A stretch of 64,000 bases of DNA, from the NCBI GenBank assembly GCA_039096225.1, contig JBBPEB010000024.1, positions 434,001-498,000 of the forward strand, given 5' to 3'. The position numbers were made by a program, and so were the translations under genes. The notes below the pieces were generated by a model. The model was not told the DNA's origin. It ran no database searches and saw only the letters and a list, made by a program, of their open reading frames with translations. The stretch is from Blastocystis sp. Blastoise. Taxonomy: Eukaryota; Sar; Bigyra; Opalinata; Blastocystidae. Shown here in pieces: positions 25,341 through 42,634 of this stretch (the first letter of the stretch is position 1; each line of letters opens with the position of its first letter).

Positions 25341-26878
25341 TCTAAACAATAAAAGGAATAAAATAAGCAAAAATAGTTTAAATTGCAAAAAATCTTGATT
25401 ATTTCGATGAAATTATTCATTTCTTTATTATTCGCTTATTATTCACATTTAATTGTCACTATTATTTCAGATGCTTACTAACGAACATTATTTATAAATA
25501 TATTATATAAATTTCCTAAAATAAATTATTTATTGTGGATCTTCATTTTTATTGATTACTTTAAATAGTTTATTTGATGTTTATTTTAAATATAGAAGGT
25601 TTGTAAGTATAATATAGTTCTTATTTTTGTTATATCACATACTTTTCTTAAATTTTGATTTATAATCTTCTTATTTTAGTCTAAATACATATTCATTTTT
25701 ATTTTCACGATATTTATAAATTCATATTTGATAATTATCGCTTCTATTGAATATAATTATTATGTTTTTTCTTGTAATTATTCCTTTTTTTATACTATAT
25801 TTAATAAATTATTTAGCATTATATATATTATATTTACTACATATATCTCTATTCATCAAAAAGAATATTTTATATAGTCTCTTAATACAAAAAATTCTCT
25901 TTTCTCTTTTCTATTTCCTTCTTAATCTTCCTCTTTTATCTCACATTATATTATTCTTTATATTTTAAAAAATAATTTATAAAACTATTTTCTACTAATT
26001 ATTAATCATGATTGTTTATAATATATTATCTATGAATAACAGCTGCTTTTTATTATGTATATTAAGATATATTATTATTATCAATATATTTTATTTATAT
26101 GTCATTAATATAATAATAAATATTATATATACAAGAATAATTTAAATTATTACATGCATTTTATAATTCTCAATGAAGAATTAATATTATTATAAAATTA
26201 TTTATTTTGAAATAATATTAAAAGAATAAAATCACAAGTGTTTTATATAAATGTTTGTTATCACCATTTATAATTCATTTAATAAACTATTTTCACTTCT
26301 TATTCTATTTTATTATATATAAAAATAGCTCTATTACATATTATAAATGTATAAACTATATGTTTAAAAGTTTATAAAACTGTATATTTACTTATTTTCT
26401 TTGACACTTGTTATTAAACTGTAAAAAAACTTTTTATATAATGAAACTATAGAATAATAATTCTTATTCATTCATTCAATATGTTAAAAAAAGTATATAT
26501 CAAAAAAGTTATTATTTTTCTTTCATTTTATATAAGAATTATATGCAATAAAAACAACTATATTTCTCCATATTCAAGATATCATTGTCATAATAATATT
26601 ATTATAGAAACATTTATTGTTTTATTTTTAGCTGAATGATTAAAAGATAATATAATAATAAATGTATAATAACACAAATAATATTATATATATATGTTTT
26701 GTATAATTGTTACTATCATTTATGTTATACTTAGACGTTTATTTAAAAAAAACAAAACCAAATAATTCTATTTATATATGTAATTAATAAATATGTTAAT
26801 AAATAAAATAGATGAAAAATAATTAAACATAACAATATAAAGAACAAAAGATAATATATACAAAAGAATTCAATTACT
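25341..26878. other. Intergenic, ~1.5 kb
   Basis: Very AT-rich. A hydrophobic open stretch at 25747-25968 looks like a by-product of composition. No convincing gene or RNA. Confidence 0.6.
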
Positions 26879-30895
<4,017 letters not shown>

Positions 30896-31478
30896 TTGAA
30901 TTCAACTATAATGACAATGTAATCCGATATTAATATATTTTAAAAAGTATTTTCTTATATATACAATAAATAAATGCTTTAGAAATGGCTATACTCTATT
31001 ATAAACATAATAAATAGTGGATAAAAGAGTAAACAAAACTTGCAAATTTTTAAGAAGAATCTTCATGAAAATAAATAAAAAATGATTAGAGAATTACTAA
31101 AAGACCGCGAATATATTTTGTAAGTTTTTAGTGTTGGTAGAATTTCATAATTACACTTGAAACAAAATGAAATTCTTTGAAAATTTCTGCTTGATTACAT
31201 TTTTATTTTTTTAAAGATAAAAGTACCTAGCCTTAACATAAATTAAAATAATTATTAGTCATGCTTTTTCGAAATAGTATTGAAGTTATTAGTCACAAAT
31301 ACAACAGTCAACAAATCATTATAAGAAAATGTACCTCTAAAATAAATCATATAAAACATATATCACTTTTATGGTATAATATATACATTTATTACATAAA
31401 TAATGAAAAATAAAATAAAATAAAATAAGAATTGGGAGAATATTTATATGGAAAGTTAAGAGTATTATTAAATATTGT

Positions 31479-32642
31479 CTATTCGGGATTAAAAAGCTCA
31501 TCAATATCGATATTATCACTGTTCATGAATGAAGACTCAGAAGAATCAACATATGGAAGATTACATCTTATGAATAATATTTTTGCAGTTTTACTGAAAC
31601 TTAAACGGTTTCTAAGCTTAGTTTGAACAAGAAGTAACTGTGACCATACTCTCTCGGAAAAACCACTCGACGAAGGAGCATCATCAAGTAGCAATGCTAG
31701 AGAAGACAAGCTCTTCTCAAAGAAATTTACAGTCTGCCAGTACATCTTATTGTTATTATAATTTAGGCAGTTGATAATTTGATTTTGTATGAAAACTCCA
31801 TCATTATGTGCATAATTAAGAAATGATGAATACAACTCTCTATTATCTGATTCTTGTAAATATTCCATTATAGCTTGCACATCATCTGGATTATTTATTA
31901 TTTCATTTTTATGTTGAATATTAAGGTAATATGCCAATATGTACAATTGGTGAGTATAAAAGTATTTTCTTTTGGATAAACACCTATCAAATATTTCCTT
32001 ATACATAGATTCATTACTAACATGTATAAACTGTTTATAATAAAAGTAGACATCTGAAATTGAAGATCCATTAGCTTCAAGCTTTTCAACAGAATTTTTA
32101 CATATAACTAGAATATCAAATATAGAAACACAAGACTTCCAAAATGAATTATCGTTTAGACTAATAATAAAATCTTTATTTTTTTCTTCTTTATGTTTGG
32201 ATCCATAATTTTGCAATTGATCTTTATGATCAAGTAGCCATTTTAATGAAGAGTACTCTGACCACCATCTGGTCGGGCAATACAATTTAGGAGTATTATC
32301 ACAATAGTTATGACCAGCTTCAATACATAATTCAACTCTATCAGCAACATGATATTTAAAATATATAGAAATAGCATTAACTTTATTAACTATATTCATT
32401 GGGGAATAATAGTGTCTAGGAAAGTCTTCAGAACTAATAAAGTCACCTAGTAACAGCTCTCCCATATGTGAAGCACATCCAAAAAAATACAATTCGTTAA
32501 TATTATTACAGAAAGAATCATGACAAGAAACTAATGGCAGTATATTTTCATTAGACATATCATCAGTTTTGGTGTCTACATATATATAAATAATTTAACT
32601 AATAACGATATGTATAAATAAATTAATATAAATAATGAAAGC

Positions 32643-32678
<36 letters not shown>

Positions 32679-33312
32679 TGGTTCATATTGTGGTATCTGT
32701 GAACTATTATTTCTTAATTGATTCTGAGCGTTTCTGATTTTTTCAATAAGTTTTTCACGACTTGATATATTAGCGGCACAATTATCAGACACTATTCCCT
32801 TGACTTTATTCACACCTATTCTTAGCATACAGTCATATATAACATATGCAATTGAATCTGATGTCTCACCACAATATGTAACATTATATATGCAATACAA
32901 ATATGGCTTATGTTCTATAATTGCAACAACATTTAGAAATTTCTCTTGATTTATATTAGTTGTACCTGTAATAATATAATAATATAATAATATAATAATA
33001 TAATAATATAATAATATAATAATATAATAATATAATAATATAATAATATAATATTATAATAATATAATATTTTAATAATATAATATTATAAAAATATAAT
33101 AATATAATAATATAATAATATATATACCATCAAATGATAGATATACTCTAGTTGCATTTCGAATCCTTTCTTCCACTATTTCGTAAATCTTATAGAAGGT
33201 GTTATCCAAGTGTCTGTTACTTAACGAATGCCTTTTTGGTAACTTGTACTGTGAGTTAATATCACTAAACATTTGAATAAGGTATTTGTTCTCAACTTGC
33301 GAAAAAGGTGTA

Positions 33313-33351
<39 letters not shown>

Positions 33352-33700
33352 TTGTAGTTAAAAAATAGCACAATAGATCATCATAAAATCTATCAACACT
33401 CATTTCATTATCAACTGGTATCATAGTATTAGATTCACCTAGATGATCAACCTGCTCAATGTCTAAGTTAACGTGATGAATACGTAACTTATATGCAGTT
33501 TGACATAATGTATTTTTGGTACTAGATAGCGTGTCTTTATGATAAATATATTCTTTCGATAGATGATCAATATAACGTGTAAAATTTCTAAGATGTTTCA
33601 TAGAGCAAATAGGACAAGTGTATAATTTTGTTTTCTCATCATAGCACGCCAACTTTTGAATACATTCATGTATAGTAGACATCAATATGTGTTTGCTCAT
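31479..33700 (-). CDS. hAT transposase 1, four exons, ~640 aa
   Basis: Exons 33700-33352, 33313-33128, 32965-32675 and 32575-31479 join in frame (641 codons); an upstream ATG at 33739 is also possible. The N terminus has a BED-like zinc finger (CPICSMKH...H). Exon 3 contains VSDNCAANI, matching the D-x-A-x-N region of the hAT RNase H-like core. Exon 4 has the conserved FGCASHMGELLLGD and CPTRWWSEYSSLKWL blocks and the C-terminal dimerisation motif APSSSGFSERVWSQ...LRNRLS. It would bind the element ends and catalyse cut-and-paste transposition. No stop or frameshift is seen, so it may be active. Introns 2 and 3 are short (TA)-rich or period-8 microsatellite DNA. Confidence 0.85.
32968..33125. 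repeat. (TAATAATA)n period-8 minisatellite
   Basis: About 150 bp of an 8-nt unit with small variants, filling intron 2 of hAT transposase 1. Confidence 0.9.
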
Positions 33701-33908
33701 TTGAAAATAATACAAAAATATCAAGCAATAATCAAGCAATATGATAAAAAATAATTATTTTAAGAAAAATAACAAAATTATAGATAAAAATCACGGTTAT
33801 TCGTGTAATAGGATGTAATTTGAAAAATTTCAGATAATTACGCAAAATTTTTCACATTTTTGCGTAATTTGTAACGGCGTAATTACAGGTTCCATCTCTA
33901 TAAGTTTT

Positions 33909-34582
33909 ATTTTGTTGTATATGTCTCTTTAAGCAAAATATGAGCATTCAAAATGTTCTTTTAGATCAATTCATGCAATATAGCTTCGTATTAAGAAAAG
34001 GAAATATGGATATTATTGAAGTTTTGTTTTTTTTCATTTGAATTTTTATTATTAAACTTGCTCGAACCTTGATTTTATGCTCTACGAATTCAAAAATAAT
34101 AGATAGATATGTTGAAGTGACTCAAATAATGTTTCTATAATGTGAATGAAGTCATTTTGAGATTAACTTATGAATTATTCAATAATTTTAATTAATATGA
34201 TTTATATATATGAATATATAGTCTATAGCATAATTAAAAATAAGAATATACGTTAGTTTAACCACATAAAAACGTATTTTGTATAATATTTGATATAAGT
34301 TCATAATAAAATACTTTTTGAGTATAATAGCAATCTTAATATATGAATATCCATTAAAATGAATCACAGATACAATATTGACTGATATAAATAGAAAAAA
34401 CAATCAAACATGAATTTTAAAACTTGTGAATTCATTTGAGGGATTCAGTTTATAACTGAAATTGTTTTAATAATTTTTATCATTTTATTTTTGTCGATTT
34501 TTCATTCATATTCAATATTCAACACCTATTTCTTATTTTAAATGCAAATATCAGATATCTCTGTTATTAAGATAATTAAATA
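33909..34582. other. Intergenic upstream of decayed BTB-LRR copy
   Basis: AT-rich; no gene or RNA supported. Confidence 0.6.
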
Positions 34583-37500
34583 ATGTTTGAAGAAGAGATG
34601 GAAAAAACAAATTGTCAAGAAAAACAAAGTATTTTTTCTATTCATACATACTAATCATAAATATATTATTTCTAAAGTATTATTTATATTATAGGATGAA
34701 TTAACAATCACAATTTCAAATTCTCTTTTACAAAAATATCCTAATTCCATGTTTTCTTTGGTATCTATGAATACTAATAATTTCATAGGAGAATAAAAAT
34801 CTTATTACATTGATCTTCAAAGTTTATCAATACATGGAACGATCCCATTAATGGAGAATGCAAAAATTCTTGATGTTTTGTCTTTAAAAGATGTAATTTC
34901 AATTCATTCAGATATAAATTATTTTTATGGAGATGAATCCTATGAAGATAAGATAAAAATATATACATTTCTTTGTGATTCTTTACATAGTTTTATTGTG
35001 AATAATAAATGTGAACTGTATTTTATTTTATAAATATTTATAGAATAAATGAAAGTGATGAAATGAAAATAATACGATTTCAACTCATTATTCATGGTAT
35101 ATTTATTCATTTTATTATTATATATATGAATGAATAGATATCATAACAGAAGAGAGAAATCAATTATTTTGTCAATATTCTCCATTATTTGATTTCTTTA
35201 ATATTACAATTGTTACTTTAAAATATATAGTATTAGATTATTAAAGCCATTAATTATATATATAGTTGATTTCTCTGAAGATATTCCTTATGAATATATA
35301 TATCCTTCTAATTTACATGAAGTATTCCCAAAACTAGAAATGCTTTTTATAGAACGTATATTATAATTATTTACATATATATATATTTGAATTTTTTTTA
35401 TATAGCTTCTTATTATTCTCATAGAAAAGAGATATATATACCTCCTTCTGATCCTCATTATACTCTATTATATAAAGAATATAAACGACAATATTATGAA
35501 ACTTATTTTCCAAAAGAATATTCTATTTATAGAAGATCAAGAACAGATAAAGAAAACGATTATATATATAACAATTTAATTCATATATATCCAAAAGAAA
35601 AGAAAAGAAAATATGAATAAGAAAGAAAATGATATTTCTCACAAAAATATAGATATAGATAAAGAAATAAATGAAGAGAAAAATGAAATAAAACCAGATC
35701 TATTTGTTATTCTTTCAAGCTATTCCCGTGATTATAATACATAAAAAATGGATTTCGATAAGAATAATTTATTATTATATAATAATAAATATATTTCTTA
35801 TATGAAGTTTATATTTATCCAAGATGGAGGTATATATATAGATATAGATTAATATAATTTATATATATAGAACGAGATATACAACATCCAATTGTAGAGT
35901 ATATAATTATAATTTTATTGTTTTTGTACTCTATATAATTGAATAAATTATTTTATTATTAGAATATATTTATAATATACAAATATGAATAGATTTTCGT
36001 TTTCTTCGTGTTCAACAATACTCTTCTATTTACTTCATCTGCCAAAAATGAAGCATATTAAACAACTAGTCACTCTTCGTATGTGTATAATAACTATTAT
36101 ATATATATATTAGAGAATCCTAGAGTGAAGATTCAATTTTATATTCCTCCATTATTAATAACAATTAGAGATGGATTAGTAGATACATTATTATATATAA
36201 CATATTTAATTGTAATATATATATATTATTTATTATTTATTATTATATAGTTATTCAACCAGGATCATATCCTGAATATATACAATTATTAAAAGATATT
36301 ATTACTACTCATGTATTTCCTAATGTAACTACATTAAAAATAACATGTATATATATAATATATTTCATTATATTGTATAAATAATAATATTTATAGATTA
36401 TTCCTATAATTTATATATACCTCTTTTACAAGAGATATTGCAATTAATAACAAGAAATCATTTCCAAAGTTGCATATATATGATATCAGCGATATTATTC
36501 AAAATGACACTCATATATATAAAGACCATTATAAATTTGTTTTATTTTCTGAATTTATAATACAACTAATGGATACTATAATTTATGATAAGGATATATT
36601 AACGAATATCTCAGAGAATGTTGTGTTTTATCCAGAAATATCAGAAGCTATATTGAATACTAATAATACTAATTATTTTACTATTCAAGGTATACATAAA
36701 TGGTATTATGAATTATTATTATTATACTATATATATATAGGTTCATTTTTTTAAATGAATATGATGTTGTGTGGAATAAGTTAATGAATTCTAAAGTCAT
36801 ATACTTTAATAATCTAATTATTGATTGTACATATATTATATCATTATTATTATTTTTATATATAAAAATACTATTATTTCTATCTTGTTTTAGTATATGA
36901 GATGAAATATACTAGATTTGATATTTCTCAAATAAATCTAAAGAAGTGTATAGTTAAATCACTTATTCTTAGTATATATATATATATTTGTATATATCTA
37001 TTTATTATATAATAGATGCGAATTCATTTCAGTATAAGATATTAAATGAATTGAAAAATTGCATGAAAGATATAAATTATAATGAACTTCAAACACTTTT
37101 TATTAACTGTATTTGTTTTTTTTATTCTCTATTTATTCTATTTATTATTCGAATTAATTATATAATTTTTAGTCAATCCAGATGAAGATGAAGAGTATGA
37201 ATATGATAGTGATGATAGTGATTGTGATTATGAAGATGATGAAGATGATAGTGAGATGAGAATATTAATGTGAATCAATATATTTATAAATATTTATTTT
37301 TTATCTGTTGGAAGCTATAAGAACGTGACTACTTTGTCAATAGGTATGATTATGTATATATATCTTTATATCTTTATATATAGAGGGTACAACTTTCTAT
37401 TCTATTCATGGTTATATAAAAAACAAAATAAAAGTTGAAACCATACAAATGTTATATCATTTCTTCTCCTAGTTTTCTAATAATCTTACTAGAATAGAAT

Positions 37501-38504
37501 TAACTTGAATATCAATTTAAATATTATATATATACAAATAGATTGTTTCTTTGTATCCTATATATTCAATGATTGCTTATCTCTCCCTTTACTTGAAAAT
37601 ATCAATTATGTAAAAATATCAATTTGTATGAATTATAATATATATTAGTCAATTATATATATAGTTAATAAAAATGAATTTAATGATTTAATGATGAATA
37701 TATACTCGTTATTTAAGAATAATAAATTGAAAGAACTTCAAACATTGGAAATTAGCTATATTTCTAGTATGTTTAATAGTTATATTGATAATATAAATAT
37801 ATATAGAAGATAACGATAGTTTTGATGAATTATTTACATATATTATGCTATTTAAAGAAGACTATATTAGAACTCTTTCTTGTTTCAAATAAATAAAACT
37901 TAATATTCAACATATATTTTTGTATCATTAATATATTTATATATCTTATATTCATTTTCTATTTAATTATTTAGTTGTAATTATTAGTTATATATATCCT
38001 TTTATTGTTAAGAATAAATTCTTATTTTTATATATATTAATTATATTACTATTAGAATCTCAGAATGAATATGCTATTCAAAATATATTCGAATCATTAC
38101 TTCTGTTTCGCTTTCTTTTCATAAATATATTCAATATGTATACATGAATAAAATAATGAAGAAATATAAAGATATGTATCTTATGTATTGTAAGTATATA
38201 TATAATCAATTAGAAATGGAATATACTAAATTCATTGTCCAATTAGATTTATGTATATATATAATTTTATTCCACATTATTCATAATATATAGTTAAAGA
38301 AGATAATCTTTATATAAATAATATTATAGACTTAATTGCAAAGAATTCTTTTCCTTATTTAAGAATAATTTATTTATATAACTCATGTATATATTTATAT
38401 AGTATATGATGTTTAAATCTATAGATATAGAGTTTGATTATAAATCTATTTTAGAAGATTATAAAAAGAAATATAATCCACAACTATCAATTATATATAA
38501 ATGA
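34583..38504 (+). pseudogene. BTB-like + leucine-rich multi-exon gene 2, decayed
   Basis: Clear paralogue of the gene at 40577-45029: LLQKYPNSMF and SYYIDLQSLSI match LAIIKKYPES and AYYIDCPCLSI, while EDIPYEYIYPSNLHEVFPKL is almost identical. The same exon order follows (THVFPNVTTLKI, FPKLHIYD, LKELQTLEIS, FPYLRIIYL), ending in TGA at 38502-38504. Several lesions are visible. The first intron's phases do not match. An in-frame TAA interrupts the BTB-like domain (about 34794), the frame shifts near 35617, a TAA follows about 35742, a 1-nt shift occurs near 36452, and a stop lies near 37470. An unusual acidic exon (DEDEEYEYDSDDSDCDYEDD) lies at about 37190-37270. The copy is probably non-functional; a few lesions could be unrecognised introns. 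Confidence 0.7.
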
Positions 38505-38827
38505 GAAAAATAAAGAATATCTAGATTTTTTTAATTGTTAATAAATAATGTTTTATATATTGTTATGTAATTATGTTTGTAATATATAATTTGTTACTGT
38601 TGTAAATGAAATAATCTATTAAAAGTGATTATTTTTTAACTATTTTAAAGCCAAACCCATTAATAAATATAAACATATAATTAAAATAAACACTTTTAGA
38701 TAATTTATATAAAAAAACATATACAATAAAAAATATAATAGTTCGTATAAAAAATGTTAAAAAGTTAATATATATTTATATATATATATTAAAGAAAATA
38801 GATATTTTTATATATAAATAATTGTTC
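38505..38827. other. Intergenic, convergent 3' ends
   Basis: AT-rich, no feature seen. Confidence 0.7.
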
Positions 38828-40366
38828 TTAAGCTCTTCCCCAGACTTCATAATCATCTACTTTAAAATCATTTCTAGAATTAGCATTAGCAGTATTCACA
38901 AATAATGAATGTTTTTGAGGAGTATTCACAGTAGTAAATGATTGTGAAACAGTCCATGCATTACTATTAGTAGTATGACAATTATCATTAATAAGTATAT
39001 CACAGCCACCACCAAATACAGGACCCCAATTACTAGCACATAAAATACCTCTACCATTACCATTATGTAGATATTGAGTAGGAGGAATATTATGTTCATT
39101 ATTTAATGTAAAGAGAAATTCTTTAGAAGCAGGTTTATTACCACTATTACTATCCCAACTTTGATCTGTATATCCTCCAAATATATTAATATGATTATTT
39201 TTACCTTTATGTTTGATAATAGTAACTGTTTCTCCTTGATTATCACAATATTTATGAAATTCATTTGCAGAATAATTATGTTCGCGTGCTCTATATATAA
39301 TATAACTAATAAATAAAAGCATAATTTATATATACCTAAATAATAATTTCCATTTCTTTTCTTTACCAAGCCAATTCACTAATGGAGTGTCAAAACATCT
39401 CTTTTCAATAATTTTTGAGTTTATAAATACAGTTGGTCTTCCCATCATTTCTTCTTTCGCAGCTTCCTTTCCTTGATCACCAAATAATTCAGCCATTTCT
39501 TTCTCTAATAATTCTTTATTAATATCAATAATCTTATCTTCTTCTATATCTATATATCTATTCTTCACATATTCAGTAATATATTCAATATATTCATATT
39601 TCTTATTCACATATAAGCTTTCATCACTAGGATTATAATTAATAAATCCATTATCATAATTCTTAACATAATTATTCCATAAACCATTCTTTACTAAATA
39701 TTCTTTAATAATATCATTCTTATTTCCATTAATAATCAAAGAAACTTCATCTCCTTCTTCATATTTCTTCATCTTTCGATCTCTTCTTTCTCTACAATTT
39801 ATTAATTCTAAAGGAATCACTAAGCCACAAAATTCAAATAAATTTAATAAATCTAATTGCTGCTCATAAGAAAAATGATCAAAATTAACTTTCTTTCCAT
39901 TCAAATAATCTAATAAATAGTAAATAAAAATATCATTACCTCTATAATCAAGAAATGCAGTTCCATCATTCGTTCTTTTTTCTTCTTCACGTTGATCATC
40001 TATAAAAGAACCTTTTAGGGTATCTAAAACAGATTTCGATATTTGAAATACAGGACCATTATTCGTAAATCTAATGAAATCCACATCATTATCATTATTA
40101 TTATTCATATTGACATTCATATCCTCATAATTATTATTTTCATAAACACATTTCTTTTCAAATTCATTTCTTTCGCCTTCCTTTTCAATACAATCATCTC
40201 CAATATGTTTTATAAGTCTATTAATCGATATTCCAGAATGTATACCAAGATTCATTACTGATCCAAATACACTAACAACATCTTTCATCAATTCTTCATA
40301 TACATTGATATCCTCCTTCAATCTATTAAACTTATCAATACCAAATAACACCTTTTCTTTCACCAT
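38828..40366 (-). CDS. KCTD/BTB-like + TLDc domain protein 2, ~497 aa
   Basis: Exons 40366-39336 and 39290-38828 are joined by a 45-nt GTATAT...TATATAG intron in phase 2, splitting the Arg of WKLLFR. The start MVKEK was chosen over an upstream ATG (40414) because it matches the paralogue at 25340. A KCTD-type BTB fold (FTNNGPVFQISK, FLDYRGNDIFIYYLLDYLNG, LFEFCGLVIP) is followed by a charged linker and a TLDc domain (NWLGKEKKWKLLFRAREH, INIFGGYTDQSW, KEFLFTLNNEHNIPP, terminal DYEVWGRA). It is similar to protein 1 over its whole length, and the end of the TLDc domain is nearly identical. It is divergent from BTB-LRR gene 3, with 210 bp between the starts. Function unknown beyond probable oligomerisation plus the TLDc role in stress resistance known from other eukaryotes. 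Confidence 0.9.
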
Positions 40367-40576
40367 TTTCAAGAAGAACAATAAGAAAAAACTGGAATAA
40401 AAAGAAGTTTTCATTTATTTGGATAATTGTGAAATTGATCGAAATATAAAGGAGAATTTGTTTTTTTCATGAATAAAAAATCTAGTTTTTCCATTATCTA
40501 TCCTATAAACACATTTATATTTATTCTTTATTATATTCCTATTGGCAATCTTAGCATTCTTATAATAAATAATAAT
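40367..40576. promoter_or_regulatory. Shared divergent promoter region
   Basis: Only 210 bp separates the start codons of TLDc gene 2 (-) and BTB-LRR gene 3 (+), so their promoters must overlap or abut. No specific motif could be assigned. Confidence 0.5.
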
Positions 40577-42539
40577 ATGAGTGATAACAAAAACAACAAA
40601 GTGCAAGATAAACAGGAAATGAGTAATTAATTATAAGTATCTTAATGAAATATCTTAGTAACCTTCATATTCCAAGAAGAAATCCATGTAGACGTTCCGT
40701 TGGCTATAATAAAGAAGTATCCAGAATCTCTCCTGTCAGTAAATTATGAGAATCCAAACAATTACTTAAATGATGAAAATGCTTATTACATTGATTGTCC
40801 ATGTCTTTCTATTAACACACTATTACAATTTATAGCAAAAGAAATCTTCTTAGAATCTATGACAGTTAAAGATATTATAAATATGTATAAAACGATACAA
40901 TTTTATTTTACTGATAAACATCCTGATTTTGAAGGAAAAGTATTTAGTTATCTTGTCAGTCAATTTTATATGGTTTTAAAACAAACTGACTGTGAAATGT
41001 ATATATATATTATTATTATTATATGTTCTATTTTTTAATTCCATAGAGAGAGAACTTCTTTTGATGGTATCTGTATTCTTTATATGCATGGTATATACTA
41101 TAATTATTTAAAAAATTACTATTATTTTTATATTATAGATATTTTTACGGATACAAGAAATCAATTATTTCAAAAATACTCAGAATTATTTGATTTTTTT
41201 AATGTAAAATATATATATTTAAAATGTATATATATATAATATATATATAATATATATATAATAAGAAAGTACTATAATAATAATTCTATAAATATATAAA
41301 GATCAATTTTCTGAAGATATTCCTTATGAATATATATATCCTTCTAATTTACATGAATTATTTCCAAAACTTCAAATCTATAATATTTCCTGTAAGCATA
41401 TATTATGATATTTATATATGTATATTTTCTCTTTATTAATTATTTTATATATGTATATATATAGTTGATTATTATCCAGAATTAGAATGTTTTCGTGTTC
41501 CTTATTCTGATCTTCATTATAAAAGATTATATTCAATATATAAACAAAACTATTATAATATGTCCAGTTTATTACTATATAACACATATTTAAAAAGATT
41601 AACTGAAGAGAAATTATTAGAATTAGTTAAAAAACAGCTAGTTATATATACAAAAATAGATTTTTGGAAACAATTAAAAAATAAAATTAAAAATGTAGAT
41701 GAACATTTAGTTAGGGGAACTCTTCCTGATGAATATAATAATGATGAATATAAAGATTATAGGCCACCTTTATATGTAGAATGCTATTCAGACTATTCCC
41801 GTGAATACAATAAACAAAATGAAAAACAATTAAATGATAAACAATCTTGTTCTATTTTATTTTATTTTCAAAATAAGAATGGTATTATATGCATTTATAT
41901 ATTTATATTTATTCTATTTATTATTATTCTATTTATTATTATTCTATTTATTATTATTCTTATTAATATATATATATATATATTTATTTATAGAATTTCC
42001 TGATGAATTAATTGGACTACTCACTTTTTCGTATAATAATATAAATATTAATATGATAATAAATAAAACATTATTTTTTTATAAAAATATATCTATATAA
42101 TTATATATAGAGAGAATTATTATGTAGATAAAATAGCATCTTATATATATAATATGCCTCAATGTAAACAATTAAATACAATTAAATGTATTGGAGCGAA
42201 TAAAGAAGAAGCAGAAAATAAATGTATCTCTTTATCACTATCTATACCTGCTTTATTATCAGCATTAAACAATGGAATATTTGATAATTTAGAAAAGATG
42301 AATATATCTACTTGTATATATATTATAATTATGTTGTTTTACTCCATAAAAGTGAATTTATTTATTTTTATTTTTTACTTTATTTTTATTTTAGTTTTAT
42401 TTTTATTTAGTTATATTTTCATTTTCATTTTCATTTATATATATATAGTTATAGACAATAAATCTTATAAAGAATATAAAGATTTATTTATGACAATAAT
42501 ATATTCACATACATTTCCAAATGTAACGGCATTATCAGT

Positions 42540-42634
<95 letters not shown>

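Larger units (their letters stand above)
31129..33900 (-). mobile_element. hAT transposon 1, 2772 bp
   Basis: Flanked by identical 8-bp target duplications TAAGTTTT (31121-31128 and 33901-33908), diagnostic of hAT insertion. The ends are imperfect inverted repeats, TAGTGTTGGTAG on the left and the inverse of TAGAGATGGAAC on the right; both extend into an ATTAC segment. A single four-exon hAT transposase fills most of the element. It is inserted 234 bp upstream of the BTB-LRR gene 1 start codon. Confidence 0.88.

Noticed and set aside
25747-25968. Hydrophobic 73-residue plus-strand open frame
   Set aside because: Its Ile/Leu/Phe composition is what T-rich intergenic DNA produces; no homologous or spliced context.
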